A DNA stretch of 64,000 nucleotides, from assembly GCA_036570425.1 (NCBI GenBank), contig DATCYF010000022.1, positions 124,001 to 188,000 on the forward strand, given 5' to 3'. This document shows positions 48,070 through 57,849 of this stretch, piece after piece. Within the stretch, counting starts at the first letter, position 1; every line of letters begins with the position of its first letter. A model generated the notes under the pieces. The model worked only from the letters and a program-made list of their open reading frames with translations. It did not search any database and was not told where the DNA came from. Made by a program: the position numbers and the translations under genes. The DNA comes from Rhizorhapis sp036570425 (GTDB taxonomy: Bacteria > Pseudomonadota > Alphaproteobacteria > Sphingomonadales > Sphingomonadaceae).

Positions 48070-50835
48070 TTAGGCGACCTCCAGCACTTTTTCCGTGATC
48101 TCCGCTCCTGCGGCCTCCAGCAGGCGTTTCTCCAGCGTTGCAAGACGCGCCTTGCTCTCCAGCTTGCCGCCGAGCAGATCGGTCAGATAAAAGGTGTCCA
48201 CCGCCCGTTCGCCATAAGTGGCGACATGAGCGCTGTGGATTGTGACCTTTGACTGAAACAGCGCATAGGCGAGACTGTAAAGCAGTGCTGGCCGGTCACG
48301 TGCGTTGATCTCTACCACTGTGAAGCGGTTGGACGCTTTATTGTCGATCAGGACATTGGGCACGATATGGAAAGCCTCAGCGCGAGTGCGCGGAAGGGGC
48401 TTTGCCTCCAGGCGAGCCGTCATCTTGTGCCGATTGGCAAGCGCCTCTTCGATGGCAATGCGAATGCGGTTGAGCTGGTCCGCGTCGTTAAAAGGTCCGC
48501 CAAAGGGGTCCTGCACCAGGAAATTATCCATTGCCATGCCGTCCCGCATGGTGTGAATGCGCGCGTCGATGATGTTGCCGCCCGCAAGGTGAATGGCCCC
48601 GGCAATTCGGTAGAAAAGCCCCGGATGGTCCGAGGCATAAACCGTGACCAGAGTCGCCCCGCGATCGGGATAGACTTCCGCGGCTATGGAGAGCGAACTC
48701 TCCCCCGCGCTCAGGACATGCCGGGCATTCTGGAGCAGAATGTCGTCTGCCTCTGCGATCCAGTAGGATTCCGGGAAACGCTTGCGCAGCGCAGAAAATT
48801 CCTTGTCCGGAAGCCCCAGCGTGGCTTGCAGGCGCTGCTGCTTCGCCTCTATCCGCTCCTTGCGGCCTTTATGCTTGTGCCCAAGACGCAACACCTCCTC
48901 CGCCACGTCATAGAGGTCGGTCAGCAATTGCCGCTTCCAGCTGTTCCAGACGCCCGGCCCAACGGCCCGGATGTCGACGACCGTTAGCACCAGCAACAGC
49001 CGAAGCCGCTCCGGGCTCTGTACGATGGCCGTAAAGTCCAGAATGGTCTTGAAGTCGCTAAGATCGCGCTTGAACGCTGTTGCCGACATGAGAAGATGAT
49101 GGCGCACAAGCCAGGACACAACGTCCGTTTCAGCCGGGCTGAGGCCAAGGCGCGGGCAAAGATCCAGTGCGATTTCAGCCCCGATCACACTATGATCGCC
49201 GCCCCGGCCTTTGGCGATGTCATGCAACAGCACCGCGACATAGAGCGCTCGGCGCGAAAGAACCTTTCGCATGATGCCCGATGACAGAGGATGATCATCA
49301 TTGAAGCCGCCTTTTTCGATTTGCGCCAGCAGGCCCACGGCCCGGATGGTATGCTCGTCCACAGTGTAATGGTGGTACATGTCGAACTGCATCTGGGCGA
49401 CCACGCGGCCGAAATCGGGAATGAATCGACCGAAAACCGTAGCTTCGTTCATCCAGCGAAGCACTCTTTCGGGATCGCGGGGAGACGTCAGCACCTCCAT
49501 GAAGAGAGCATTGGCCCGCTCATCATTACGGATGTCATTGTCGATCAGATTAACATCCCGGCTGGCCGCCCGCATGGCGAGGGGGTGGATTTCCAGTTGA
49601 TGCCTGTCCGCCAGCGCGAACATTTCAATCAAGCGCACCGGATCCTCTGCAAAAAATGAATCATAAGGCAGCGCCAACCGGCCCCGGTCGAGCTTGAAAC
49701 CGTTCAGCTTCTTCGGCCGCCGCGTGATGCTTGGCAGAAAACGGCGCCCGCGTGCGGCAAAGGCATCATCAAGGTGCGCCAGAAAAACGCCGGTAACATC
49801 GCCGACCATCTTCGCGTTCAGGAAATAATATTGCATGAACCGCTCGACCGCCGATTTACCCTCCCGCTCGGCAAAGCGCATCCGTGTCGCGATCTCCTTT
49901 TGCAGATCGAAGGTCAGCCGGTCCTCGGCCCGTCCGGTGATGCTATGCAGATGGCAGCGGACGGCCCAGAGAAAATTCTCCGCCCTCTGAAACTGCCGCA
50001 ATTCGCGTGGCGTGAGGAGGCCAACGTCGACAAATTCCGGCACCGAACGAACGCGATGCACATATTTGCCGATCCAGAACAAGGTATGCAGATCGCGAAG
50101 CCCCCCCTTCCCTTCCTTCACATTGGGCTCGACGACATAGCGGCTGTCGCCCATCCGTTTATGCCGCTGCTCTCGCTCGGCCAATTTCTCGGCGATGAAG
50201 ACGCGTGCTGTATCCTTGACCACTTCCTTGTCGAAGCGGCTCGACACCTCCCCGTAAACCGTTTGATCGCCCCAGATATATCGTCCTTCGAGCAAGGCCG
50301 TGCGGATAGTGAGATCCTCCCGGGCCATGCGCATGGTTTCGTCGATGGAGCGGCTCGAATGCCCTACCTTCAGCCGCAAATCCCAAAGCGAGTAGAGCAT
50401 GGATTCAATGACCTGCTCCGTCCACCCCGTCGGTTTGTAAGGCGTGATGAAAGCAATATCGACATCGCTGTGCGGCGCCATCTCCCCCCGCCCATAGCCG
50501 CCGACGCCCATGATCGCGATCCGCTCGGCCAGTGTGGGATTGTTGATCGGATACAGATATTGGATGGTCGCATCGTAAAGCAGGCGGATGATCTGATCGA
50601 TCAGGAAGGCCTGGGCCGCCGCGGCCTCCCTCCCTCGCGATGGATGGTCGAGCAAGCGCCTGCCGATTTCGATCCGCCCTTCGGTCAATGCCTGCTTGAG
50701 ACGCGTGACGATCGCCTGGCGAACTTTCGTGGCGTTACCTTCATGTTCAGAGATAATCGCGATCAGACTATCGGCGATTGTCCGGCGATCAATAATCGCC
50801 CGTCGGCTTGCAAGACTGTCAAAGGGTGTAGCCAT
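48070..50835 (-). CDS. glnD: PII uridylyltransferase / uridylyl-removing enzyme GlnD
   Basis: GlnD senses glutamine and adds or removes UMP on PII signalling proteins, controlling nitrogen metabolism. The 921-residue protein has a nucleotidyltransferase domain with GVGGYGRGEMAPHSDVDI near residue 100 (both metal-binding aspartates present). A helical linker follows, then an HD domain with VLLHDIAKGRGGDHSVIG. Two C-terminal ACT domains start at TLVTVYASDHPGLFYRIAGAIH and NRFTVVEINARDRPALLYSLA. I chose the ATG at 50835; a TTG three codons earlier is possible. It is 10 bases after mutS on the same strand, a frequent gene pair in alphaproteobacteria. Confidence 0.96.
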   Translation of the reverse strand: MATPFDSLASRRAIIDRRTIADSLIAIISEHEGNATKVRQAIVTRLKQALTEGRIEIGRRLLDHPSRGREAAAAQAFLIDQIIRLLYDATIQYLYPINNPTLAERIAIMGVGGYGRGEMAPHSDVDIAFITPYKPTGWTEQVIESMLYSLWDLRLKVGHSSRSIDETMRMAREDLTIRTALLEGRYIWGDQTVYGEVSSRFDKEVVKDTARVFIAEKLAEREQRHKRMGDSRYVVEPNVKEGKGGLRDLHTLFWIGKYVHRVRSVPEFVDVGLLTPRELRQFQRAENFLWAVRCHLHSITGRAEDRLTFDLQKEIATRMRFAEREGKSAVERFMQYYFLNAKMVGDVTGVFLAHLDDAFAARGRRFLPSITRRPKKLNGFKLDRGRLALPYDSFFAEDPVRLIEMFALADRHQLEIHPLAMRAASRDVNLIDNDIRNDERANALFMEVLTSPRDPERVLRWMNEATVFGRFIPDFGRVVAQMQFDMYHHYTVDEHTIRAVGLLAQIEKGGFNDDHPLSSGIMRKVLSRRALYVAVLLHDIAKGRGGDHSVIGAEIALDLCPRLGLSPAETDVVSWLVRHHLLMSATAFKRDLSDFKTILDFTAIVQSPERLRLLLVLTVVDIRAVGPGVWNSWKRQLLTDLYDVAEEVLRLGHKHKGRKERIEAKQQRLQATLGLPDKEFSALRKRFPESYWIAEADDILLQNARHVLSAGESSLSIAAEVYPDRGATLVTVYASDHPGLFYRIAGAIHLAGGNIIDARIHTMRDGMAMDNFLVQDPFGGPFNDADQLNRIRIAIEEALANRHKMTARLEAKPLPRTRAEAFHIVPNVLIDNKASNRFTVVEINARDRPALLYSLAYALFQSKVTIHSAHVATYGERAVDTFYLTDLLGGKLESKARLATLEKRLLEAAGAEITEKVLEVA

Positions 50836-50845
50836 GGACTTCAAC

Positions 50846-53518
50846 TTAGGATGAAGCGTCTTCCTCCGCTAGTTGCTTGAGCCGATAAATAAGGTCCAGC
50901 GCCTCCCTGGGGCTGAGAGCGTCTGCATCTATGGCTTGAACGGCATCGCGCACGGCATCTTTCGTTTCTTGCCTGGGCGCGGCGGCGATGGCCGCAAAAA
51001 GGGGAAGATCATCCAGCCCCGCCGCGATCCCGCCTGTTTTCGCCTTACCCTCCTCCAACCGCGCCAGCACGTCCTTCGCGCGAGCAAGGACGGCAGGAGG
51101 AAGCCCGGCAAGTCGCGCAACGGCAAGGCCATAGCTACGATCCGCTGGTCCTTCCGCCAATTCATGCAGCAGGACAAGATCGCCCTTCCATTCCCGCGCA
51201 CGGACATGGTGAAGCGAGAGCGCATCAAGTTTTTCGGCGAGCCGCGTCAACTCATGATAGTGCGTAGCAAAGAGGCAACGGCATCGGTTGACCTCATGCA
51301 CAGCCTCCACCACGGCCCAGGCAAGCGCAAGCCCGTCATAGGTCGACGTGCCGCGCCCGACTTCATCCAGAATGACGAAGCTCCGCTCGGTTGCCTGACT
51401 GAGAATCGCGGCGGTTTCGACCATTTCGACCATGAAGGTGGAGCGTCCCCGCGCCAGATTGTCCGACGCACCCACACGGCTGAACAACCGATCCACAAGG
51501 CTGAGCCGCGCGGCGGCGGCGGGCACGAAACTTCCTGCCTGCGCCAGAATGACGATCAGCGCGTTCTGGCGCAGGAAAGTGGATTTGCCGCCCATATTGG
51601 GGCCCGTCACCAACCAGAGGCGGCTGTTGCTTTCCAGCAAACAATCATTTGCGATAAAAGGCGCGCCTTCCTTCGCCAGCGCCGCCTCCACGACGGGATG
51701 GCGCCCACCTTCTATGGCAAGGCATTGCGTTTCTTCGAAATGCGGGCGGCACCAGCCACCTTCTGCCGCACGCTCCGCCAGCGCGGCGCTGACATCAAGG
51801 CGGGCAAGCGCGTCGGCAGCGCGGGAGATCTCGCGTTTTCGCGCCAGCACCGCCTCAATCAGTTCCTCCAGATGAGCCGCTTCGGCAGCCAGGGCATGCG
51901 CACCAGCCTGCGCCACTCGCGTTGCCTCTTCATGAAGGTCGGGCGAATTGAAGCGCACCGCTCCGGCGAGCGTCTGGCGATGGGTGAAACCACTGCCTTC
52001 CCCCATCAGCGCGTCGCCGTGGCGGGAGGGCACCTCGACATGATAGCCAAGCACGGCGTTATGGCGGATCTTGAGCGCAGTGATGCCCGTCTGCGTCCGA
52101 TATTTCGCCTCCAGCGCGGCAATGGCGCGCCGCCCATCCCCCGCCATTCGCCGGAGATCGTCGAGTGCTGCGTCATAGCCATCAGCGATATAGCCGCCCT
52201 GTGCCGTTTCCGTAGGCGGACTGGGTACCAGGGCGCGACTCAGCAGGTCGATAAGCGCCCCGTGGCCATCCAGCAGGGGCAGCAACTCCGCCATCAGCGC
52301 AGGCATATCTGGAAGCCTGCCCATCCGCTCGCGGAGCAGGCGCGCTTCATTCAGGCCATCGCGAAGCTGACCCAGATCACGCGGACTGCCGCGTCCGATC
52401 GCAATGCGCCCCAATGCGCGGCCTATATCGGGCAGAGCTTTCAAGGCTCCCCGCATATTGCCGCGCAGATTGCTGTCATCATGAAACCATTGCACCAGCG
52501 CCAGCCGCCGCTCTATCGCATGTCGATCCATCAGCGGCGCGGAAAGATCAGCACCCAGCAATCGCGCGCCTGCGCCCGTCACTGTACGGTCTATGGCACC
52601 CAGCAGGCTGCCCGCTCGCAGCCCGGCCATAGTCTGTGTGATTTCCAGACTCTCGCGCGTTGCCGCATCGATCATCAGGTGCATGCCCGCATGGCGCTGC
52701 ACCGGCGGTTGCAGGAATGGAAGACGACCTTTTCCTGCGTGATCGAGGTAAGCGATAAGGCCCCCCATCGCCGCTAACTCAGCGCGGGAGAATTGCCCGA
52801 ATCCATCCAGCGTCGCGACACCAAACAGCTTTTTCAACTGCGTTTCCGCCCGACTGCTGTCGAATGCGGCGCGCTCGAAGGGATGGGCTTCAGCCACATC
52901 AAGGACCAAATCCTCAGCCAACACGATTTCCGACGCGCGCAGCCGTGCCAATTCCGCGTGAAGACTATGCTCCTCCACGCAAAGCGCCTCGAACCGGCCG
53001 GTGGAAATATCAGCGGCGGCAAGCGCGATTTTTCCGCCTGCCCCGCCTATCGCCACCAGCATATTGTCGCTGCGCGAGTCGAGCAGGCTGTCCTCCGTCA
53101 GCGTTCCCGCCGTCACGTAGCGGACGATGGCACGTCCGACGAGCGACTTGCTGCCCCGCGCCTTTGCCTGGGCCGGGGTCTCCGTCTGCTCCGCGATGGC
53201 AACGCGATGACCCGCGCGGATCAGGCGAGCGAGGTAGTTTTCCGCCGCATGCACCGGCACGCCACACATCGGAATCGGCCGCCCCTCATGTTCCCCACGA
53301 GAGGTGAGCGCAATATCGAGCGTCGTGGCAGCCTCCTTCGCATCGTCGAAGAACAGCTCGAAAAAGTCGCCCATGCGATAAAACAGCAGGCAATCGTAGG
53401 CTTCTGCTTTCAGTTCGAGATATTGCGCCATCATGGGCGTGCTGCCGCTTGGCGGCTTACCATTGCTGGGGGGAGGCGCGGCCTTGTTCATCGGCAAAGG
53501 CGATAGCCGAGGAGCCAT
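50846..53518 (-). CDS. mutS: DNA mismatch repair protein MutS
   Basis: MutS recognises mismatches and short insertion loops and starts repair. The 890-residue protein has a Pro-rich 27-residue start, then the mismatch-binding domain with LFYRMGDFFELFFDDAKEAA, where the phenylalanine and glutamate of the FxE motif (FFELF) stack at the mismatch. The connector, lever and clamp domains follow. The ATPase has Walker A TGPNMGGKSTFLRQ and Walker B with ILDEVGRGTSTYDGLALAWAV. FATHYHELTRLAEKL and a helix-turn-helix dimer region end the protein. The start at 53518 (ATG) is chosen; a TTG at 53524 is two codons upstream. It precedes glnD and is divergent from maeB. Confidence 0.97.
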   Translation of the reverse strand: MAPRLSPLPMNKAAPPPSNGKPPSGSTPMMAQYLELKAEAYDCLLFYRMGDFFELFFDDAKEAATTLDIALTSRGEHEGRPIPMCGVPVHAAENYLARLIRAGHRVAIAEQTETPAQAKARGSKSLVGRAIVRYVTAGTLTEDSLLDSRSDNMLVAIGGAGGKIALAAADISTGRFEALCVEEHSLHAELARLRASEIVLAEDLVLDVAEAHPFERAAFDSSRAETQLKKLFGVATLDGFGQFSRAELAAMGGLIAYLDHAGKGRLPFLQPPVQRHAGMHLMIDAATRESLEITQTMAGLRAGSLLGAIDRTVTGAGARLLGADLSAPLMDRHAIERRLALVQWFHDDSNLRGNMRGALKALPDIGRALGRIAIGRGSPRDLGQLRDGLNEARLLRERMGRLPDMPALMAELLPLLDGHGALIDLLSRALVPSPPTETAQGGYIADGYDAALDDLRRMAGDGRRAIAALEAKYRTQTGITALKIRHNAVLGYHVEVPSRHGDALMGEGSGFTHRQTLAGAVRFNSPDLHEEATRVAQAGAHALAAEAAHLEELIEAVLARKREISRAADALARLDVSAALAERAAEGGWCRPHFEETQCLAIEGGRHPVVEAALAKEGAPFIANDCLLESNSRLWLVTGPNMGGKSTFLRQNALIVILAQAGSFVPAAAARLSLVDRLFSRVGASDNLARGRSTFMVEMVETAAILSQATERSFVILDEVGRGTSTYDGLALAWAVVEAVHEVNRCRCLFATHYHELTRLAEKLDALSLHHVRAREWKGDLVLLHELAEGPADRSYGLAVARLAGLPPAVLARAKDVLARLEEGKAKTGGIAAGLDDLPLFAAIAAAPRQETKDAVRDAVQAIDADALSPREALDLIYRLKQLAEEDASS

Positions 53519-53628
53519 TGACAAGAAAGAGGCTAGAAAATCACGAGACCGACTTGTCGCGGTCGCGTTTCGATCCTACGGCAATCCGAAGATCGTCCCG
53601 GCACTAGTTATACCATGAGGAATGCTGA

Positions 53629-55890
53629 ATGAGCGACAAGGCCAATGTCGAATTTTCCGAGCGTGAGGCTCTGCTTTTCCACTCTCATGGACGGCCGGGA
53701 AAAATCGAGATCGTCGCTTCCAAGCCGATGGCGACCCAAAGGGACCTCAGCCTTGCCTATTCGCCCGGCGTCGCTGTACCCGTGCGGGCCATCGCAGAAA
53801 ATCCGGCAGCAGCTTATGATTACACGGCGAAAGGCAATCTTGTCGCGGTCATCTCCAACGGCACGGCTATTCTTGGCCTCGGCAATCTTGGGGCGCTGGC
53901 ATCGAAGCCGGTGATGGAGGGCAAGGCGGTCCTCTTCAAGCGGTTCGCTGATGTCGATGCCATCGACCTTGAACTGGATACAGAGGATGTCGACGCCATT
54001 ATTAACGCGATCGCATTGCTGGAGCCCAGCTTCGGCGGCATCAATCTGGAGGATATCAAGGCGCCCGAATGCTTCGTGATCGAGCAGACGCTGCGCGAAC
54101 GAATGAACATCCCCGTGTTCCATGACGACCAGCACGGCACCGCTATCATCACTGCGGCCGGGGTTATCAATGCCTGCTATCTGACGAACCGTGATCTCAA
54201 GGATGTCAAGGTCGTCGTCAACGGCGCGGGCGCGGCGGCCATCGCCTGCACCGAGTTAATCAAGGCCATGGGCGTGCGTTCGGACAATGTCATCATGTGC
54301 GATCGCAAGGGAGTTATCTACCAGGGCCGCCCCGAAGGGATGGACCAATGGAAATCCGCCCATGCGGCCAAGACATCGGCAAGAACCCTGGAAGACGCAT
54401 TGAAAGGCGCGGACATCTTCCTTGGACTGTCGGCGGCAGGCGCGGTGAAGCCGGAAATGGTTCGCGACATGGCGGCAAAGCCGATCATCTTCGCCATGGC
54501 CAATCCCGATCCCGAAATCTCCCCACCCGAAGCGAAGGCAGCACGCCCCGACGCCATCATCGCGACGGGCCGGTCGGACTATCCCAATCAGGTCAACAAC
54601 GTCCTTGGCTTTCCTTTCATTTTCCGCGGCGCGCTTGACGTTCGCGCAACGACAATCAACGAGGAAATGAAGATTGCCGCCGCACGGGCGATTGCCGAAC
54701 TGGCACGCCAGCAGGTGCCGGAAGAAGTGGCGAGCGCTTATGGCCGCGCGCACAGCTTCGGTCCTGAATATATCATCCCTGCGCCTTTCGATCCGCGCCT
54801 GATGGAGATCGTTCCCGCCGCCGTGGCCCAGGCCGCGATGGAGAGCGGAGTGGCGCAGAAGCCGATCGAGGACATGGCCGCGTACCGGCAGTCGCTGAAA
54901 GCACGGCTCAATCCAACCACTTCGGTTCTGACGCTTGCCTATGAAGGCGCGCGGGCAGAACCCAAACGAGTCGTCTTTGCCGAAGCGGAAGAGGAAGTGG
55001 TGCTCCGCGCCGCAATTCAGTTCCGCGATGGCGGCTATGGCATTCCGGTGCTGGTGGGACGCAATGACGTTTATGACAGGCTGGCCGCATTGGGCATTGC
55101 CGACCCGCACAGCTTTGAAGTGCATAATAGCGTTAATTCGCCGCTGGTGCCGAAGATGGTCGAATTCCTGTACCAGCGGCTGCAGCGGCGCGGCTATCTG
55201 CGGCGGGATTGTGAGCGCATGGTCAATCGTGACCGGAATATCTTCGGTGCGCTGCTGCTGCAACTCAACGAAGCCGAAGCCATGATCACTGGCCTCACCC
55301 GCACCTATTCGCAGTCGATCCGAGAAATCAATAAGGTGATTAGCCCGAAGGAAGGGCAGACCCCCTTCGGCATCCACGTTCTTGTAGGACAGTCGCACAC
55401 CATTTTCATGGCCGACACCACGGTGAATGAGCGCCCCACTGCGGAAAAGCTCGCTGACATTGCCGAAGGTACTGCGGCCGTAGCTCGCCGCATGGGTCAT
55501 GAGCCTCGTGTGGCTTTCCTTTCCTATTCCACCTTTGGAAATCCCGAAGGCAAATGGCTCGACAATATACGTGATGCCGTCAAACTGCTCGACGAGCGCG
55601 GGGTGAGCTTTGAATATGAAGGCGAAATGGCGCCTGACGCGGCGCTCAACCCCAATGTAATGAAGAATTATCCCTTCAGCCGTTTGTCCGCCCCTGCCAA
55701 TGTCCTTGTCATGCCAGGCCTGCAATCAGCCAATCTGTCAGCCAAGCTGCTGCGCGAACTGGGTGGCGACGCGATCATTGGCCCAATGCTGGTCGGGATG
55801 GAAAAGCCGGTACAGATCGCGACCATGGGTTCGTCGGCTTCGGAACTGGTGACGTTGGCAGTGCTCGCTGCGGGCGGGATAGTGGGTTAG
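53629..55890 (+). CDS. maeB: NADP-dependent malic enzyme with phosphotransacetylase-like domain
   Basis: The enzyme oxidatively decarboxylates malate to pyruvate and makes NADPH. The 753-residue protein has an N-terminal malic enzyme (residues 1-430) with SLAYSPGVAVPVRAI, GLGNLGALASKPVMEGKAVLFKRFADVDA, the catalytic region LEDIKAPECFVIEQ and HDDQHGTAIITAA. The NADP fold shows VVVNGAGAAAIACTELIKAMG. The C-terminal 320 residues are a phosphotransacetylase-like domain with ITGLTRTYSQSI, without likely Pta activity in this family but used in regulation by acetyl-CoA. It is divergent from mutS and converges on pepP. Confidence 0.95.
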   Translation: MSDKANVEFSEREALLFHSHGRPGKIEIVASKPMATQRDLSLAYSPGVAVPVRAIAENPAAAYDYTAKGNLVAVISNGTAILGLGNLGALASKPVMEGKAVLFKRFADVDAIDLELDTEDVDAIINAIALLEPSFGGINLEDIKAPECFVIEQTLRERMNIPVFHDDQHGTAIITAAGVINACYLTNRDLKDVKVVVNGAGAAAIACTELIKAMGVRSDNVIMCDRKGVIYQGRPEGMDQWKSAHAAKTSARTLEDALKGADIFLGLSAAGAVKPEMVRDMAAKPIIFAMANPDPEISPPEAKAARPDAIIATGRSDYPNQVNNVLGFPFIFRGALDVRATTINEEMKIAAARAIAELARQQVPEEVASAYGRAHSFGPEYIIPAPFDPRLMEIVPAAVAQAAMESGVAQKPIEDMAAYRQSLKARLNPTTSVLTLAYEGARAEPKRVVFAEAEEEVVLRAAIQFRDGGYGIPVLVGRNDVYDRLAALGIADPHSFEVHNSVNSPLVPKMVEFLYQRLQRRGYLRRDCERMVNRDRNIFGALLLQLNEAEAMITGLTRTYSQSIREINKVISPKEGQTPFGIHVLVGQSHTIFMADTTVNERPTAEKLADIAEGTAAVARRMGHEPRVAFLSYSTFGNPEGKWLDNIRDAVKLLDERGVSFEYEGEMAPDAALNPNVMKNYPFSRLSAPANVLVMPGLQSANLSAKLLRELGGDAIIGPMLVGMEKPVQIATMGSSASELVTLAVLAAGGIVG

Positions 55891-55921
55891 CGGAAGACTT
55901 AGCCGCGTGTCCCCACGATGA

Positions 55922-55952
55922 GCATCCTCTCTCCATATAGGAGACAGGATGC
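55922..55952. terminator. Hairpin between convergent maeB and pepP
   Basis: GCATCCT (55922-55928) and AGGATGC (55946-55952) form a 7-bp stem. Inside, CTCC and GGAG add four more pairs around an ATATA loop after a small internal loop. It lies between the two stops and may serve both genes. No T-run follows, so it is a weak terminator candidate. Confidence 0.45.
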
Positions 55953-55967
55953 CCAATAGCATTCGGC

Positions 55968-57749
55968 TCAGAGAGGCGCGCAGGCTGCTTCAAGCCAGGT
56001 CTTGGCCTCGCCCGCAAGTTGTGGACCAACGATCTCCAGTACGCGTGCATGATAGCTGTTCAGCCAATCGCGTTCGTCCTGCACGAGCATCGCGACATCC
56101 ACCAGATGGCGGTCGATGGGCGCGAAGGTCAGCGTTTCGAAACCCATCATCTCCCGCTCCGCGCCGGATAGCTCGCGCTTTTCGACCAGCACCAGATTTT
56201 CGATGCGGATGCCGTATTCGCCCGTTTTGTAATAGCCCGGCTCGTTGGACAGGATCATGCCGGGTTGCAGGGGCTCGTCGCCTCCCCCGAAGGTGGCGAT
56301 GCGCTGCGGCCCTTCGTGAACGCTGAGAAAGCTTCCCACGCCATGTCCCGTGCCATGCGCATAATCGAGGCCTGCCGCCCAAAGATATTGGCGTGCCAAC
56401 ACATCAAGCTGCGACCCTCGCGTGCCTTTTGGAAATTGCGCTCGGGCAAGGGCGATGTGGCCCTTGAGAACCAGCGTGAAGCGCTGCTGCATTTCATCGG
56501 TCGGTGTGCCGATGGCGACAGTGCGGGTCACATCAGTGGTGCCATCGCGATATTGGCCGCCGGAATCCACCAGATAGAGCGTGCCCATCTCAATGGCGCG
56601 ATTGGTCTTTTCCTCCGCGCGGTAATGGACAACTGCGCCATTGGGGCCGGCTCCGCTGATGGTGTCGAAGGACAGGTCGACAAGGCAGCCGGTATCTTCG
56701 CGCAAGGCCTGCAACCTGTCCGCAGCCGCCATTTCGGTAAGGCTGCCGCTGGGGGCCTCCACGGACAACCAGTGGAGAAAACGGGATAGCGCCGCGCCGT
56801 CCCGCGCCTGCGCTGCTTTGTGTCCCGCAATCTCCGTTCCGTTCTTGACGGCTTTAGGCAGCACCGCCGGATCGCGCAGTTCCAGAACATCCGCCCCGCC
56901 CTGCTCCAGCCGGTCAAAAATGGCAGCGACGGCCCGCTCGGGATCAGCCGCGATCCGCTTGCCGGCAAAGCTCGCGAGATCGCTGGCGAAATCCGCCCGG
57001 TCATGCACGCGCACAGCGTTGCCCAAATGCGCGACAACATCGTCGGCGAGCTTTTCCGGCGCGACATAAAGGTCTGCCGTCGCGTCGGCATGAATGATGG
57101 CGTAAGCCAGCGCGACGGGTGTACGATCCACGTCCTGTCCCCGCACATTCAATGTCCAGGCAATGGAATCCAGCGCCGAAAGGACAACCGCGTCCGCCTT
57201 TTTCGAGATCAGCCAATCGGCGATTTCCCGTCGCTTGTCCGTCGAGCTGCGTCCCGCATAGCTTTCCGGATGGACAATCAGCTTTGCCTTGCTGGGCGCT
57301 GGCCTGTCAGGCCACACCGCATCGACGGGGTTGCTGTTGACAGCGATCAGCTCTGCGCCCTTCTCCGCCAGCGCCTCGGCGGCCTGGTTGACCCATCTTT
57401 TCGTGTGCAGCCAGGGATCATAGCCGATCCGGGCACCGCCGGAGGTATGCTCGCGCAGCCATTCGGCCACGCTGCTCTGCGGCACACCGACATATTGCCA
57501 ATGTTTCGCGTCCACCTGCTCGCGTACCTGAAGCGTGTAGCGCCCATCCACGAAGATAGCCGCTTCTTCCGGCAGCACCACCGCCGACCCCGCAGAGCCC
57601 TGAAAACCTGTCAGCCATGCCAGCCGCTGCGCATAAGCGCCGACATATTCGCTCATATGCTCATCGGTCAGCGGCACGACAAAGCCGTCCAGACGATCCC
57701 GCTTCAACTGCTCGCGCAGCGCATTCAGGCGATCTTCATAAGTGGACAT
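55968..57749 (-). CDS. pepP: Aminopeptidase P (Xaa-Pro aminopeptidase, M24B)
   Basis: This metallopeptidase removes N-terminal residues that precede proline. The 593-residue protein has the three-domain layout of large aminopeptidase P. An N-terminal creatinase-like domain has YAQRLAWLTGFQGSAGSAVVLPEEAAIFVDGRY, and a second similar domain follows. The C-terminal pita-bread catalytic domain has LVDSGGQYRDGTTDVTRTVAIG (two aspartate metal ligands), HGTGHGVGSFLSVHEGP (histidine) and the later glutamates in LSNEPGYYKTGEYGIRIENL. No signal peptide is seen, so it is cytoplasmic. It is divergent from the oligopeptidase B gene, 100 bases away, giving two peptide-degrading genes side by side. Confidence 0.95.
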   Translation of the reverse strand: MSTYEDRLNALREQLKRDRLDGFVVPLTDEHMSEYVGAYAQRLAWLTGFQGSAGSAVVLPEEAAIFVDGRYTLQVREQVDAKHWQYVGVPQSSVAEWLREHTSGGARIGYDPWLHTKRWVNQAAEALAEKGAELIAVNSNPVDAVWPDRPAPSKAKLIVHPESYAGRSSTDKRREIADWLISKKADAVVLSALDSIAWTLNVRGQDVDRTPVALAYAIIHADATADLYVAPEKLADDVVAHLGNAVRVHDRADFASDLASFAGKRIAADPERAVAAIFDRLEQGGADVLELRDPAVLPKAVKNGTEIAGHKAAQARDGAALSRFLHWLSVEAPSGSLTEMAAADRLQALREDTGCLVDLSFDTISGAGPNGAVVHYRAEEKTNRAIEMGTLYLVDSGGQYRDGTTDVTRTVAIGTPTDEMQQRFTLVLKGHIALARAQFPKGTRGSQLDVLARQYLWAAGLDYAHGTGHGVGSFLSVHEGPQRIATFGGGDEPLQPGMILSNEPGYYKTGEYGIRIENLVLVEKRELSGAEREMMGFETLTFAPIDRHLVDVAMLVQDERDWLNSYHARVLEIVGPQLAGEAKTWLEAACAPL

Positions 57750-57849
57750 GGCAGCTTCCTTGATCTTGATCTTCGGCTTCCAACATAGTGAGACGGAGCG
57801 CGGCTTGCCAACGCTTCTCTTTATGGCTTTTCCCGTTCAGAAGGATCGA